DNA of 64,000 nt, from NCBI GenBank assembly GCA_963757605.1, contig CAVWSF010000005.1, positions 310,001-374,000 of the forward strand, written 5' to 3'. The notes under the pieces were generated by a model. It saw nothing but the letters and a program-made list of their open reading frames with translations, made no database searches and had not been told where the DNA came from. This DNA is from JAICJC01 sp963757605. GTDB taxonomy: Bacteria; Actinomycetota; Thermoleophilia; Gaiellales; JAICJC01. The position numbers and the translations under genes were made by a program. Shown here piece after piece: positions 1 through 8,592 of the stretch; within the stretch, counting starts at the first letter, position 1; every line of letters begins with the position of its first letter.

Positions 1-646
1 TCACGATCCGGCCGCGGCCGGCCTCGTGGGCCACTTCGCGGAGCCGGGCCGTCTTGGCCTCGAGCAGCGGCGCGAGCGCCGCCTCGTCGCGCAGGAGCGA
101 GACCCGGTCGAGCGAGCCGCCCGCCGAGCGCACCTCGTCGAGCGCGCGGCGGCCGTCTCCGGCGGCAACGTCGATCGCGACGGTCGCGTCGGTGAAGACG
201 GTCGTGTCGAACCCCGCCTTGATCGCGTCGAGCGCGGTCGCCCGCACGCAGTAGTCGGTCGCGATCCCCGTCACGAGGACGCGCTCCACGCCCCGGCCGC
301 GCAGGTACGCAGCGAGATCGTTGCCCTCGAAGCCGGAGTAGCCGTCGTCGCGCGGCCCGGTGCCGACGTCCTGCACGCGGTCGATGCGGAGCCCCGCGAC
401 CGACGGGTGAAGCTCGGCCCCCGGCGTCCCCTGCACGCAGTGGGGCGGCCACGGCCCGCCCTGCTCGGCGAACGAGGAGTGATCGGCCGGGTGCCAGTCG
501 CGCGTGGCGACGACCGTGCCCGCACGCGCGGCGAGCGCCGCGATCGCCGGCCCGAGAGTGTCGCCTCCGGCCGCCGCGAGCGCCCCGCCGGGGCAGAAGT
601 CGTTCTGGACGTCGACCACGATCAGGCCGGTGGCGGGGTCGCTCAT
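1..646 (-). CDS. pncA: Nicotinamidase, 3' end cut by window edge
   Basis: Isochorismatase-like cysteine hydrolase that deamidates nicotinamide to nicotinate in NAD salvage. The N-terminus LIVVDVQNDFCPGG carries the catalytic Asp, TRDWHPADHSSF carries the metal-binding Asp/His residues, and TGIATDYCVRATALDA contains the nucleophilic Cys. The frame is still open after 215 codons at base 2, about the usual length of the family, so only a few C-terminal residues should be missing. The ATG at 646 overlaps the pncB stop as ATGA, so translation is probably coupled. It is the last gene of the nrtR-pncB-pncA operon. Confidence 0.93.
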   Translation of the reverse strand, partial: MSDPATGLIVVDVQNDFCPGGALAAAGGDTLGPAIAALAARAGTVVATRDWHPADHSSFAEQGGPWPPHCVQGTPGAELHPSVAGLRIDRVQDVGTGPRDDGYSGFEGNDLAAYLRGRGVERVLVTGIATDYCVRATALDAIKAGFDTTVFTDATVAIDVAAGDGRRALDEVRSAGGSLDRVSLLRDEAALAPLLEAKTARLREVAHEAGRGRIV

Positions 647-1947
647 CGCAGGTCCTCCTCGAGTGCTCGGAGCCGGGGTGAGAGCCGCGGCGCCATCGTG
701 TCGGGGTCGCGCAGGGCCCGCACCCGTTCGGGCAGGGCGGCGACCCCGGCCGCGGCCCGCTCGCGCGCCTCCTCGATCGCGGGCGGCTCGCCGGCGCGGC
801 GGCCACCCTCGAGCACCGGCTCGAGCAGCGGCCGGCCGGGCAGGTCCTCGCCGACGAGGCCGATCGTGTCGCCGTCCTCGCCGCGGAACACCTGGTGTCG
901 CCCGGGCAGGTTCGACTTCGGCCCGCGGGCCTTCATGACCGCCCGGCCGTCGGCCTCGACCAGCTTGTAGACGCCGCCCAGCGCCGGGGCGTCGCTCGAC
1001 GTCGTGAGCGCCGTCCCCACCCCGAAGCCGTCGATGGCGGCCCCGGCGGCGAGCAGGTCGGCGATGCGGTATTCGTCGAGATCGCCCGAGCAGACGATCT
1101 GCGTCTCGCCGAGGCCGCCTGCGTCGAGCACCTCGCGCACCTCGCACGTGAGCGTCACGAGGTCGCCGGAGTCGATCCGCACGGCCTGCGGCACGATGCC
1201 CGTCTCGCGCGAGGCCGCGATGGCGGCGCGCGCTCCGGCCAGCGTGTCGTGGGTGTCAATGAGGAGCGTCGAGCGGTGCGGGTGGTGGCGCAGGAACGCG
1301 ACGAACGCCTCGACGTCGGTCGGGAACGAGAGGATGTAGCTGTGGGCCATGGTCCCGGTCGTGGGCACGCCGTAGAGATACCCGGCGGCGACCGTCGCCG
1401 TGGCGGTGCAGCCGCCGATGTAGGCCGCCCGGGCGGCGAGCACGCCGGCGTCGGCGCCGTGGGCGCGCCGGAACCCGAAGTCGACGACCGGCCTCCCGGC
1501 GGCGGCCGTCACGATCCGGCTGGCTTTCGTGGCGATGAGCGTCTGGAAGTTCACCTGGTTCAGGAGCAGCGTCTCGGCGAGCTGGCACGTGAGGAGGTCG
1601 CCCTCGACGCGCAGGATCGGCTCGCGCGCATGCACCACCGTGCCCTCGGGCACCGCGTCCAGCCGGCCCGTGAACTCGACCGTCGCCAGCCGCTCGAGCA
1701 GCTCCGGCGAGCAGATCCGGGCCCGCTCGAGGTAGTCGAGCGACTCCTCGCAGAAGCGCATGCCGGCCAGCACCTCGACCGCCCGCTCCAGCCCGGCGGC
1801 GACGAGGTAGCCGCGGTGCGGCGGCAGCTCGCGCGCGAAGAGCTCGAACGCGACCGGCAGGGACTCCTTGCCCTCGGCGAGGTACGAGTCGGCCATCGCC
1901 AGCTCGTACTCGTCGACCAGGAGCTCGCTGGGGGCGGCCGCGATCAC
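643..1947 (-). CDS. pncB: Nicotinate phosphoribosyltransferase
   Basis: This 434-residue enzyme converts nicotinate and PRPP to nicotinate mononucleotide, the step after PncA. Family motifs visible are FRRAHGADAG, TGTMAHSYI, IDTHDT and IRIDSGDL; the last two lie in the phosphoribosyl-binding barrel. The frame is open further upstream, but the GTG at 1947 is preferred: it overlaps the nrtR stop (GTGA), has GGAGG five bases upstream, and gives a normal family length. Its place between nrtR and pncA makes a compact NAD salvage operon. The call is secure. Confidence 0.95.
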   Translation of the reverse strand: MIAAAPSELLVDEYELAMADSYLAEGKESLPVAFELFARELPPHRGYLVAAGLERAVEVLAGMRFCEESLDYLERARICSPELLERLATVEFTGRLDAVPEGTVVHAREPILRVEGDLLTCQLAETLLLNQVNFQTLIATKASRIVTAAAGRPVVDFGFRRAHGADAGVLAARAAYIGGCTATATVAAGYLYGVPTTGTMAHSYILSFPTDVEAFVAFLRHHPHRSTLLIDTHDTLAGARAAIAASRETGIVPQAVRIDSGDLVTLTCEVREVLDAGGLGETQIVCSGDLDEYRIADLLAAGAAIDGFGVGTALTTSSDAPALGGVYKLVEADGRAVMKARGPKSNLPGRHQVFRGEDGDTIGLVGEDLPGRPLLEPVLEGGRRAGEPPAIEEARERAAAGVAALPERVRALRDPDTMAPRLSPRLRALEEDLR

Positions 1948-2645
1948 GCCGACCTCCGGTACCGGGCGCTCTGGGCCAGGATCAGCGGGCGGCGCTCGGC
2001 GAACCGGTAGAGCGCGGCCGGGCGCCCACCGGTGGCGCGCTCGCCGTCCTCGGCCAGCACCCCCCACCCGAGCGCGATCCGGCGGAAGTTGTTCGGCTCG
2101 AACGCGCGGCCGATGCCGGCCTCGTAGACCCGGCGCAGCTCCGACATCGTGAACGCGTCGGGCAAGAGGCCCCAGGCCACGTTCTGGTACTCGAGCTTGT
2201 ACGCCAGCCGCTGGCGGGCGTAGCGCAGGATGTCGTCGTGGTCGAACGCGAGCACGGTCCGCCCCTCCAGCTCCTGCAGCAGCGGCTCGAGCGGCCGCCA
2301 TTCGGCCTCGCGCGCGTCCGATCCCGGCCGCAGGTGCACCCGGGCCGCGTCGACGAGCGCCAGGTAGCAGCACGAGATGACCCGTCCGCGCGGGTCGCGG
2401 GCGACGGCCGAGAACGTCGCGAGCTGCTCCATGAAGGTGTCGGTCACGCCGGTCTCCTCGCGCAGCTCGCGCACGGCGGCCTCCTCCAACGTCTCGTCGG
2501 CCTCGATCCCGCCGCCGGGCAGCGCCCAGTAGCTCTCGTACGGCTCGTAGCGCCGCCGCACGAGCAGGACGTGCATGGCGCCGTTCAGATAGGCGAAGAC
2601 GGCCACATCGGCCGCGACCCGCGGTTGTCCACTCGGCTCCGGCAC
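1944..2645 (-). CDS. nrtR: NrtR, Nudix-type transcriptional regulator of NAD metabolism
   Basis: The 233-residue protein has an N-terminal Nudix domain (Nudix box from GGGIEADETLEEAA through RELREETGV, residues about 47-70) and a C-terminal winged-helix part (about 150-225, with the Nudix-coupled pattern FTMSELRRVYE and FRRIALGWG). This architecture is that of NrtR, a repressor of NAD salvage genes whose Nudix domain senses ADP-ribose or a related metabolite. The start is GTG at 2645. It is directly upstream of and overlapping pncB, so it very likely controls its own operon. A short inverted repeat just upstream is a candidate operator. Confidence 0.9.
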   Translation of the reverse strand: MPEPSGQPRVAADVAVFAYLNGAMHVLLVRRRYEPYESYWALPGGGIEADETLEEAAVRELREETGVTDTFMEQLATFSAVARDPRGRVISCCYLALVDAARVHLRPGSDAREAEWRPLEPLLQELEGRTVLAFDHDDILRYARQRLAYKLEYQNVAWGLLPDAFTMSELRRVYEAGIGRAFEPNNFRRIALGWGVLAEDGERATGGRPAALYRFAERRPLILAQSARYRRSA

Positions 2646-2668
2646 TTATAGACCTCGTGACTATTCTA

Positions 2669-3152
2669 TCAGGTCCACAAGAGGACCTCGTAGGGCGTCC
2701 GAGAATCGGGAGTCCAATCGAGCAAGAGACCTCTGGGCTCCTCGCGGCGAACCGCGATGATCGTGTTGCCGTCGACGTGGAGTACGGCGAGGGGGGCATT
2801 GGAAGAAGCGGGGCGACGCCATCGACAGCGCTCCGGTCTTCTCTGACGCGGTCAGGAGCACCACGAGGTCGCCCTCCTCGAACTGCTCGCCGATCCGCTC
2901 GATCACATCCTCAACCAGAGCCGCGTCGCGAGTCCTCAACTCGAGCGCGAACGACGGCAACCCGGTGCGAAGGTGCTCGTGCAGCTCTCTGATGCTGCGT
3001 TCGCGGAGCTCGTCGGAAACGTCCCGCGGGAGGAATGTGATGTCCGCGTCGAACAGGCCCGCTTCCTCGCGGAGGCGTCGTGCGAGCTCCGGCTGCGATC
3101 GTCGGCCGGCATTCGCCCGGGCCAGTAGATCCAGGCGCTCGCTTCGGCTCAT
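2669..3152 (-). pseudogene. Hypothetical protein with a single frameshift
   Basis: The ATG at 3152 overlaps the aldehyde dehydrogenase stop (ATGA). The frame reads MSRSERLDLLARANAG onward to about GALSMASP, then quality drops. Near the GGGG run at 2810-2813 the neighbouring frame takes over with protein-like sequence (NAPLAVLHVDGNTIIAV, then RTPYEVLLWT) and stops at 2669. Removing one base of the run joins both parts into about 160 residues. The family is not recognised; the first half looks helical and charged, the second half like a small beta domain. It may be a true pseudogene or a sequence error. Confidence 0.6.
2671..2688. promoter_or_regulatory. Inverted repeat upstream of nrtR, candidate operator
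   Basis: AGGTCC, six spacer bases and GGACCT form a perfect 6-bp inverted repeat about 26-43 bases before the nrtR GTG. An ACGAGGTC direct repeat on the minus strand partly overlaps it. Position and symmetry fit an autoregulatory NrtR site, but the repeat overlaps the 3' end of the upstream gene and matches no NrtR consensus I can recite, so the assignment is inference. Confidence 0.35.
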
Positions 3153-4546
3153 TCCGCGGGCGACACGAGGATCGTCCGCAGCGAGGTGTAGAAGTCGCGC
3201 GCCGCCTTGCCCTGCTCGCGCGGGCCCAGGCCGGAGGCCTTCTCGCCCCCGAACGGGGCGTGCAGGTCGACCCCGGACGTCGGTTGGTTCACCCGCACGA
3301 GGCCCGTGTCGAGCCGGCCGGCCAGGTCGAGCACGCGGTCGAGGTCGCGGGTGAAGACCGAAGTCGAGAGGCCGTAGCGGACGCCGTTCGTGAGCTCGAC
3401 GGCGTGCGCCGCGTCGCGCGCCTCCAGCACGGCCGCAACCGGCGCGAACACCTCCTCCTGAGCCAGCTCCGCGGCCGGGTCGGCGACCTCGACGAGCGCC
3501 GGCGCCAGGTAGTGGCCGTCGCGCTCGAGAGCGCTCCCGCCGGTGAGGAGCCGGCCGCCGGCGGCCACGCCGCGCTCCACGGCCGCCTCGGCCGCCGCAC
3601 GCGCATCCGCGGTGATCAGCGGCCCGACCTCGCAGGCCGCATCGGTTGGCCCCTCGACCCGGAGCCCCTCGACCTCGGCCACGAGCGCGTCGCGCAGGTC
3701 GGCCGCGACCGCACGCTCGGCGATCACCCGGCTCGTGGCCGTGCACTTCTGGCCGGCGTAGCCCATCGCCGCCCGGGCGATGATCGCGGCCGCCCGGCCG
3801 AGCTCGGCGTCGGCCAGGACGATCGACGCGTTCTGGCCGCCCATCTCGCACTGGACGGCGATTCCCCGTTCGGCCGCCTGGCGGGCGACCGACGCGCCGG
3901 CGGCCGCCGACCCGGTGAACGAGATCGCGCCGAGGCCGGCGTGCCCGGCGAGCGCCACGCCCGCGTCGACGCCGCCCTGCACGAGCTGGACGACGCCGTC
4001 CGGCAGCTCCGGCTCCAGGCAGCCCATGAGCGCCTCGGCGCAGGCCGGCGACAGCGGCGAGGGCTTCCACACGCACGCGTTCCCGTGCGCGAGCGCGGGC
4101 GCGAGCTTCCACGCCGGGATCGCGAGCGGGAAGTTCCATGGCGTGATGAGCCCGACCACGCCGCGCGGGCGGCGGCGGGCCATGAGGAGGGAGCGGCCGT
4201 CGCCGGGCGGGTAGACCTCGCCGTCGGGATCGAGCGCCGCCTGGGCGTGGTAGCGCAGGATGGCGGCCGTCCGGGCGGCCTCGCCGCGCGCCTCGACGAT
4301 CGGCTTTCCCACCTCGCGGCAGACGAGCTGGGCCAGCTCCTCCGCCCGGGCCTCGACGCGTGCGGCGACCCGAGTGAGGGCGTCGGCGCGGGCCTGGCCC
4401 GGCGCCCCCGCCCACGCCGGCGCGGCAGCGGCCGCGGCCCTGACGGCGCGGTCCACGTCGATGCCCCCGCTCGGCACGAACGTCCCGATGACGTCGGCGG
4501 GGTCGGCTGGGTTGGTGCTCGCGATCTGGACGGCCGGGGCGGCCAC
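3149..4546 (-). CDS. NAD(P)-dependent aldehyde dehydrogenase
   Basis: A 465-residue ALDH superfamily member oxidising an aldehyde to its acid. Visible motifs are PWNFPLAIPAWKLAPAL (cofactor site), WKPSPLSP, FTGSAAAG, the general-base Glu in CEMGGQN, and the nucleophilic Cys in GQKCTATSR. C-terminal PFGGEKASG is typical. It resembles the ketoglutarate semialdehyde dehydrogenase branch, but the substrate cannot be assigned. The start is GTG at 4546 with no strong ribosome site. It precedes the hypothetical gene and the NAD salvage operon on the same strand. Confidence 0.88.
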   Translation of the reverse strand: MAAPAVQIASTNPADPADVIGTFVPSGGIDVDRAVRAAAAAAPAWAGAPGQARADALTRVAARVEARAEELAQLVCREVGKPIVEARGEAARTAAILRYHAQAALDPDGEVYPPGDGRSLLMARRRPRGVVGLITPWNFPLAIPAWKLAPALAHGNACVWKPSPLSPACAEALMGCLEPELPDGVVQLVQGGVDAGVALAGHAGLGAISFTGSAAAGASVARQAAERGIAVQCEMGGQNASIVLADAELGRAAAIIARAAMGYAGQKCTATSRVIAERAVAADLRDALVAEVEGLRVEGPTDAACEVGPLITADARAAAEAAVERGVAAGGRLLTGGSALERDGHYLAPALVEVADPAAELAQEEVFAPVAAVLEARDAAHAVELTNGVRYGLSTSVFTRDLDRVLDLAGRLDTGLVRVNQPTSGVDLHAPFGGEKASGLGPREQGKAARDFYTSLRTILVSPAE

Positions 4547-4553
4547 GTCGCGG

Positions 4554-4646
4554 TTACCTGCTGACGAAGATGACGAGTGCCAGCAGGCCGACCAGGACGA
4601 GGACGGTCAGGAGCACCCACCACCGCGACGTCGAAGGGTTCGTCAT
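4554..4646 (-). CDS. Small single-span membrane peptide (30 aa)
   Basis: The ATG at 4646 opens a 30-codon frame whose product is a short polar N-terminus (MTNPSTSRWW) followed by a continuous hydrophobic helix (VLLTVLVLVGLLALVIFV) and a terminal Ser-Arg. That is the layout of a small single-pass membrane protein. It ends 7 bases before the aldehyde dehydrogenase start on the same strand. No good Shine-Dalgarno sequence is visible, so expression is uncertain. Confidence 0.5.
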   Translation of the reverse strand: MTNPSTSRWWVLLTVLVLVGLLALVIFVSR

Positions 4647-4672
4647 TGGCGGGGGAGTTTACCGAGCGGGCG

Positions 4673-6331
4673 TCAGGCCGCGTCGGCGTGCTTGCCTGGT
4701 TGCGGGGGCGCGCCACGGCCGCGGCGTTTGCGCTCGTACATGCGCTCGTCGGCGGCCTTGAGCAGCGCTGCGGCGTCGCGGGCGTGCGCCGGGTAGGTGG
4801 CGACGCCGATGCTGGCGGTCGTCGCGAACATCGTCCCTGCCAGCGTGTACGGCTCGGCGAGTGCCGCGTCGAACCGCCGGGCCACCTGCTCGGCGATCCC
4901 CGACGCCTCATCGCCCGGCAGCTCGCCCAGGAGGACGACGAACTCGTCGCCAGCGAGGCGGGCGACGACGTCGTGCGACCGGGCGCAGCGGCGCAGACGC
5001 GCGGCAACCTGCCGCAGAAGCTCGTCCCCGGCGTCGTGCCCGAGCGTGTCGTTCACGTGCTTGAAGCGGTCGACGTCGAGGAAGAGCAACCCGGCCGCCG
5101 TCGCGCCGCCGGCCGCGTCAACACGCGCGATCGCCTCGCCGAGCCGCTCCTCGAAGTGCGCCCGGTTCGGAAGGCCCGTCAGGCGGTCGTGGAACGCGAG
5201 GTGCTCGACCGCCTGCTCGCGCCGTTTGCGCTCGGTGATGTCGGTGACGAACACGTTGAAGCTGCAACCGTCGCCGGTGCCGATCGGCCAGAGCGTCATC
5301 TCGGCGATGAACTCGCCCACGTCCCGGCGGCGGGCACGGACCTCGGCGCCGGCGACGAGCGCCGAGCGGTCCCCGGTCTCGCGGTACGCCGCCATGGTTG
5401 CGCTCACGCGGTCGCGGTCGTCAGAAGCGAGGACGAGGTCCGCGAACGGGACCCCGACAGCGTCCTCCGGCTCCCAGCCGAACAGCACCTCGGCGGCCTT
5501 GTTCCACTCCATCACGAGGCCGTCGGCGTCGGTCGCCACGAACGCGTCGCTGGTGGTCGCGACGATCGATCGCGCCCGCTCCTCGCTCTGGCGCACCCGC
5601 TCCTCGATGTGGCGGCGGCCGGTGACGTCGGCGTGGCGGATCTGCACGCCGGCCTGGCGGCCCTGGTCGTCGCGAACCGGCGCGCCGGCGCTCGTGCACC
5701 AGCGCTCGATACCCTCCGCGGTGACGACGCGGAACTCGGCCCCCGTGTAGCCCTCGCCAGCCCAGAGGCCGGCCCAGAGCGACCGCATCCGCGCGGCGTC
5801 GTCGGGATGGACGCAGAGGCCCTCGTGGACGTGGCAGGCGGCATCCTCGGCGCGACGGCCGGTCAGGGCCTCGAAGGACGGCGTCGCGTAGAGCAGCTCC
5901 CGCCGCATGTCGAAGAAGAGGACGACGTCGGTGAGGTTCTCGACGATCAGCCGCCGGAGGGTGTCGTGTCGGCGGTTGGGGATCTCGGTCAGCGCGGCCA
6001 CGTGCCCGGTGACGGCGCCGTGGTCGTCGACGACCGGCGTCGAGCGCAGCGTCGCCTCCCGCGGGCCTGCCGGCCCGGCCAGCCTGACGTCGCACACGAA
6101 CTCGAGCCCACGCGCGACCGTCTCCAGCCACTGGGCGAGCACGGCGTCGCGATCGGCCTCGTGCAGCGCGTCCACCCACGGGCGCCCGCACGCGTCCGGC
6201 GGCGCGACCCCTGTGAGGGCCGACCAGCGCTCGTTCACCCGGATGCAGGTGCCGGTGACATCGGCGTGATGGATGCCGACGGGCGCCAGGTCGAGGAGCC
6301 GGTCGGATCGGGGTGGTCGCCGAGTAGACAT
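4673..6331 (-). CDS. PAS-PAS-PAS-GGDEF diguanylate cyclase-like sensor
   Basis: About 552 residues with no membrane segment. Three PAS-type sensor domains (about 10-120, 125-245 and 250-370; the second has FFDMRRELLYATPSFEALTG and the third EWNKAAEVLFGW) are followed by a C-terminal GGDEF domain starting at HDRLTGLPNRAHFEERL. The signature loop reads RLAGDEFVVLLGE, that is AGDEF instead of GGDEF. Some such variants are active, so cyclic di-GMP synthesis is likely but not certain. The ATG at 6331 was chosen over an upstream in-frame codon because the extension is not domain-like. The gene is divergent from the response regulator at 6397. Confidence 0.85.
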   Translation of the reverse strand: MSTRRPPRSDRLLDLAPVGIHHADVTGTCIRVNERWSALTGVAPPDACGRPWVDALHEADRDAVLAQWLETVARGLEFVCDVRLAGPAGPREATLRSTPVVDDHGAVTGHVAALTEIPNRRHDTLRRLIVENLTDVVLFFDMRRELLYATPSFEALTGRRAEDAACHVHEGLCVHPDDAARMRSLWAGLWAGEGYTGAEFRVVTAEGIERWCTSAGAPVRDDQGRQAGVQIRHADVTGRRHIEERVRQSEERARSIVATTSDAFVATDADGLVMEWNKAAEVLFGWEPEDAVGVPFADLVLASDDRDRVSATMAAYRETGDRSALVAGAEVRARRRDVGEFIAEMTLWPIGTGDGCSFNVFVTDITERKRREQAVEHLAFHDRLTGLPNRAHFEERLGEAIARVDAAGGATAAGLLFLDVDRFKHVNDTLGHDAGDELLRQVAARLRRCARSHDVVARLAGDEFVVLLGELPGDEASGIAEQVARRFDAALAEPYTLAGTMFATTASIGVATYPAHARDAAALLKAADERMYERKRRGRGAPPQPGKHADAA

Positions 6332-6384
6332 AGCTGCTCTAGCGCATCGGCCGCCCAGCACAGGAGTTGAGAGCTGCGCACCCG

Positions 6385-6390
6385 TACACT
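6385..6390 (+). promoter_or_regulatory. Putative -10 box TACACT of a leaderless promoter
   Basis: TACACT lies exactly six bases before the ATG at 6397, so the predicted transcript would begin at or next to the start codon. The same spacing recurs at many other genes in this window. Confidence 0.55.
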
Positions 6391-6396
6391 CCCGGG

Positions 6397-7134
6397 ATGC
6401 CGGCCGACCAGACGTGGATGCCCCCGCCTGCCCACACCACCCGCGTCGTCGTCGTCGAGGATGAGCAGTCGATCTCCGACCCGCTCCGCTCGGCGCTCGA
6501 GCGCGAGGGATACGGGGTCGAGGTCGCGGCCACCGGGGCGGCCGCGCTGGAGGCCGTCCGCCGCGAGGAGCCGGACGTCGTCCTGCTCGACCTGATGCTG
6601 CCCGACATGGACGGCCGCGACGTCTGCCGCACGATCCGCTCCTCCTCGCGGGTGCCGATCATCATGCTGACGGCCCGCGGCCTCGAGACCGACCGCGTGG
6701 TGGGGCTCGAGCTGGGCGCCGACGACTATCTGGTGAAGCCCTTCGGCATGGCCGAGCTGATCGCGCGCATCCGGGCCGTCCTGCGCCGCGCCGGGCCCGA
6801 CCCCACGCCCGCCGAGGACGCGATCGTGCTCGGGGACGTCCGCCTCGACCCGCGCACACGCGCGGCGACCCACGCCGAGGAGCCGCTCGACCTTCCGCGG
6901 CGCGAGTTCGACCTCCTGCACATGCTGATGGCGAACGCCGGCACCGTCCTTTCCCGGCAGCGGCTGATGGACGACGTCTGGGGCGTCGACTGGTTCGGGT
7001 CGACGAAGACGCTCGACGTCCACGTGGCGGGACTGCGCCGCCGGCTCAGAGACGACGCCCAGGGGTCGCGCTACATCCACACCGTGCGCGGCGTGGGGTT
7101 CCGGTTCTCGTCACGCGAGGAGCTCGACGGGTGA
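6397..7134 (+). CDS. OmpR/PhoB-family response regulator
   Basis: An N-terminal receiver domain (VVVVEDEQSISDPL; phospho-acceptor Asp in VVLLDLMLPDMDG; Thr/Ser in IIMLTARG; Lys in DDYLVKPFG) is joined to a C-terminal winged-helix DNA-binding domain (LDLPRREFDLLHML through VWG and HVAGLRRRL). The ATG at 6397 fits the domain start and the -10 spacing. The gene overlaps the kinase gene downstream by four bases, so the pair forms one two-component system. Likely targets are the exported-protein genes just downstream; that is inference from position. Confidence 0.92.
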   Translation: MPADQTWMPPPAHTTRVVVVEDEQSISDPLRSALEREGYGVEVAATGAAALEAVRREEPDVVLLDLMLPDMDGRDVCRTIRSSSRVPIIMLTARGLETDRVVGLELGADDYLVKPFGMAELIARIRAVLRRAGPDPTPAEDAIVLGDVRLDPRTRAATHAEEPLDLPRREFDLLHMLMANAGTVLSRQRLMDDVWGVDWFGSTKTLDVHVAGLRRRLRDDAQGSRYIHTVRGVGFRFSSREELDG

Positions 7135-8546
7135 CGCTCCGGCGACGGCTGCTCCTCGCCTTCGCCTACCTGCTCGTCCTCATCGTCGTCGCGCTCGCCA
7201 TCCCGCTCGGGGTGACCGTCGACCGCCGGGCCAAGGACGCGTTCTACAGCCGCATCGGCACGCAGGCCCAGGTGATCGCGTCGTCGCTGGGCGGCTCGAC
7301 GATGCCCGGGAGGTCGCTCGGGAACCTGCGCCGGGTCGTCTCGACCTACGGGCGCCAGGTCGACGCCCGCATCATCGTGACCGACGGCTCGAACGAGGGG
7401 ACTCTGCTCGCCGACAGCGACGACACGGACGCGCGCCCGCCGGCGGTGGCGTACAACACCCCCGGCCGGCCGGAGATCGGGGCGGCCCTCCAGGGGCAGC
7501 CTGTGCAGCTCATCCGCCACAGCGCCGATCTCGGCGGCGACCTGCTGGTGGTGGCCTACCCGGTGCGCTCCGGCCAGGAGGTCGTCGGCACGGTGCGGCT
7601 GTCGCAGCCGATGGCCGAGGTGGACGCGCGCGTGCGGCGCAGCTGGGAGGCGATCGCGGCCGTCGCCGCGGTGGTGGCGATCGTCGGGCTCGCCGTCGCG
7701 TGGGCGCTCGCGACGTCGCTGGCGCACCCGCTGCGCTCGCTCGCCGGCACCGCCGAGCGGCTCGCGCAGGGCGACCTGAGCGCGCGAGCCGAGACGACCG
7801 GCCCGCCCGACGTGGCCGCCGTCGGGGTGGAGCTGAACCGCATGGCGGCCGAGCTGACCGCGGTGCTCGGTGCGCAGAGCGAGTTCATCGCCAACGCGTC
7901 CCACCAGATGCGCACGCCGCTCACGGGCCTGCGTCTGCGGCTCGAGGCGCTGGCAGCCGGCCCGCCGCCCGACGCCGAGGCCGAGGCCGCCCTGCGCGAG
8001 GTCGACCGGATGAGCGATCTGGTGGCCGACCTGCTCGTGCTCGCCCGCGCAGGCGTGCCGCCGCGGTCGGCGACGTCCTCCGATCTGACCGAGCAGGCGC
8101 GAGCGGCGGCCGATCGCTGGCGACCGGTGGCCGAGGACCGTGGGCAGACGTTCTCGCTCGAGGCGCCCGAGCGCCCGGTGCCGGTCGGCGCCGACCCCGC
8201 CGACGTGGCGATCGTGCTCGACAACCTGATCGAGAACGCGATCGTGTACAGCCCGTCCGGCTCGACGGTCTCGGTGGCCGTCGCCCAGAACGGCGGCGGG
8301 GTCGTGCGGGTCTCCGACGACGGCCCCGGCATCCATCCCACCGAGGCGAACCGCGTGTTCGACCGCTTCTTCCGCGGCAAGGCGGGAAGCGGCGTCCCGG
8401 GCGGGACCGGGCTCGGCCTCACCATCGTCCACGACCTCGCCGCCCGCTGGAGCGGCTCGGTGGAGCTCGAGTCGCCGGGCCCCGGGACGCACATCGCCGT
8501 GCGGTTTCCGCCGCCGGACGGCGTGACCGAGATTACCGAGCCCTAA
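7131..8546 (+). CDS. Sensor histidine kinase
   Basis: The 471-residue membrane kinase has a first membrane helix (about 8-28), an extracellular sensor region of about 140 residues with no recognised fold, a second helix (about 168-190), a HAMP linker, a dimerisation/phospho-acceptor helix with the His in ANASHQMRTPLTGL, and a HATPase domain (N box DNLIENAIVYSPSG, G1 box VSDDGPGI, G2 box GGTGLGL). The GTG at 7131 overlaps the regulator stop as GTGA. It is the cognate partner of the upstream response regulator. Confidence 0.92.
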   Translation: MTLRRRLLLAFAYLLVLIVVALAIPLGVTVDRRAKDAFYSRIGTQAQVIASSLGGSTMPGRSLGNLRRVVSTYGRQVDARIIVTDGSNEGTLLADSDDTDARPPAVAYNTPGRPEIGAALQGQPVQLIRHSADLGGDLLVVAYPVRSGQEVVGTVRLSQPMAEVDARVRRSWEAIAAVAAVVAIVGLAVAWALATSLAHPLRSLAGTAERLAQGDLSARAETTGPPDVAAVGVELNRMAAELTAVLGAQSEFIANASHQMRTPLTGLRLRLEALAAGPPPDAEAEAALREVDRMSDLVADLLVLARAGVPPRSATSSDLTEQARAAADRWRPVAEDRGQTFSLEAPERPVPVGADPADVAIVLDNLIENAIVYSPSGSTVSVAVAQNGGGVVRVSDDGPGIHPTEANRVFDRFFRGKAGSGVPGGTGLGLTIVHDLAARWSGSVELESPGPGTHIAVRFPPPDGVTEITEP

Positions 8547-8580
8547 CCTTCCGCTGGCCGGTGCCTCACCCGCCGGGTTC

Positions 8581-8586
8581 TATCCT
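8581..8586 (+). promoter_or_regulatory. Putative -10 box TATCCT of a leaderless promoter
   Basis: TATCCT is followed by six bases and the ATG at 8593. Spacing matches the other leaderless-type starts in the window. Confidence 0.5.
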
Positions 8587-8592
8587 GAGTCC

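Noticed and set aside
1948..2799. N-terminal extension of the pncB frame upstream of 1947
   Set aside because: The region is coded in another frame by nrtR, and the extended sequence has no family match, while the GTG at 1947 has GGAGG and the GTGA overlap.
3080..4564. Long plus-strand frame opposite the aldehyde dehydrogenase
   Set aside because: Shadow of a GC-rich gene; no recognisable domain and no ribosome site.
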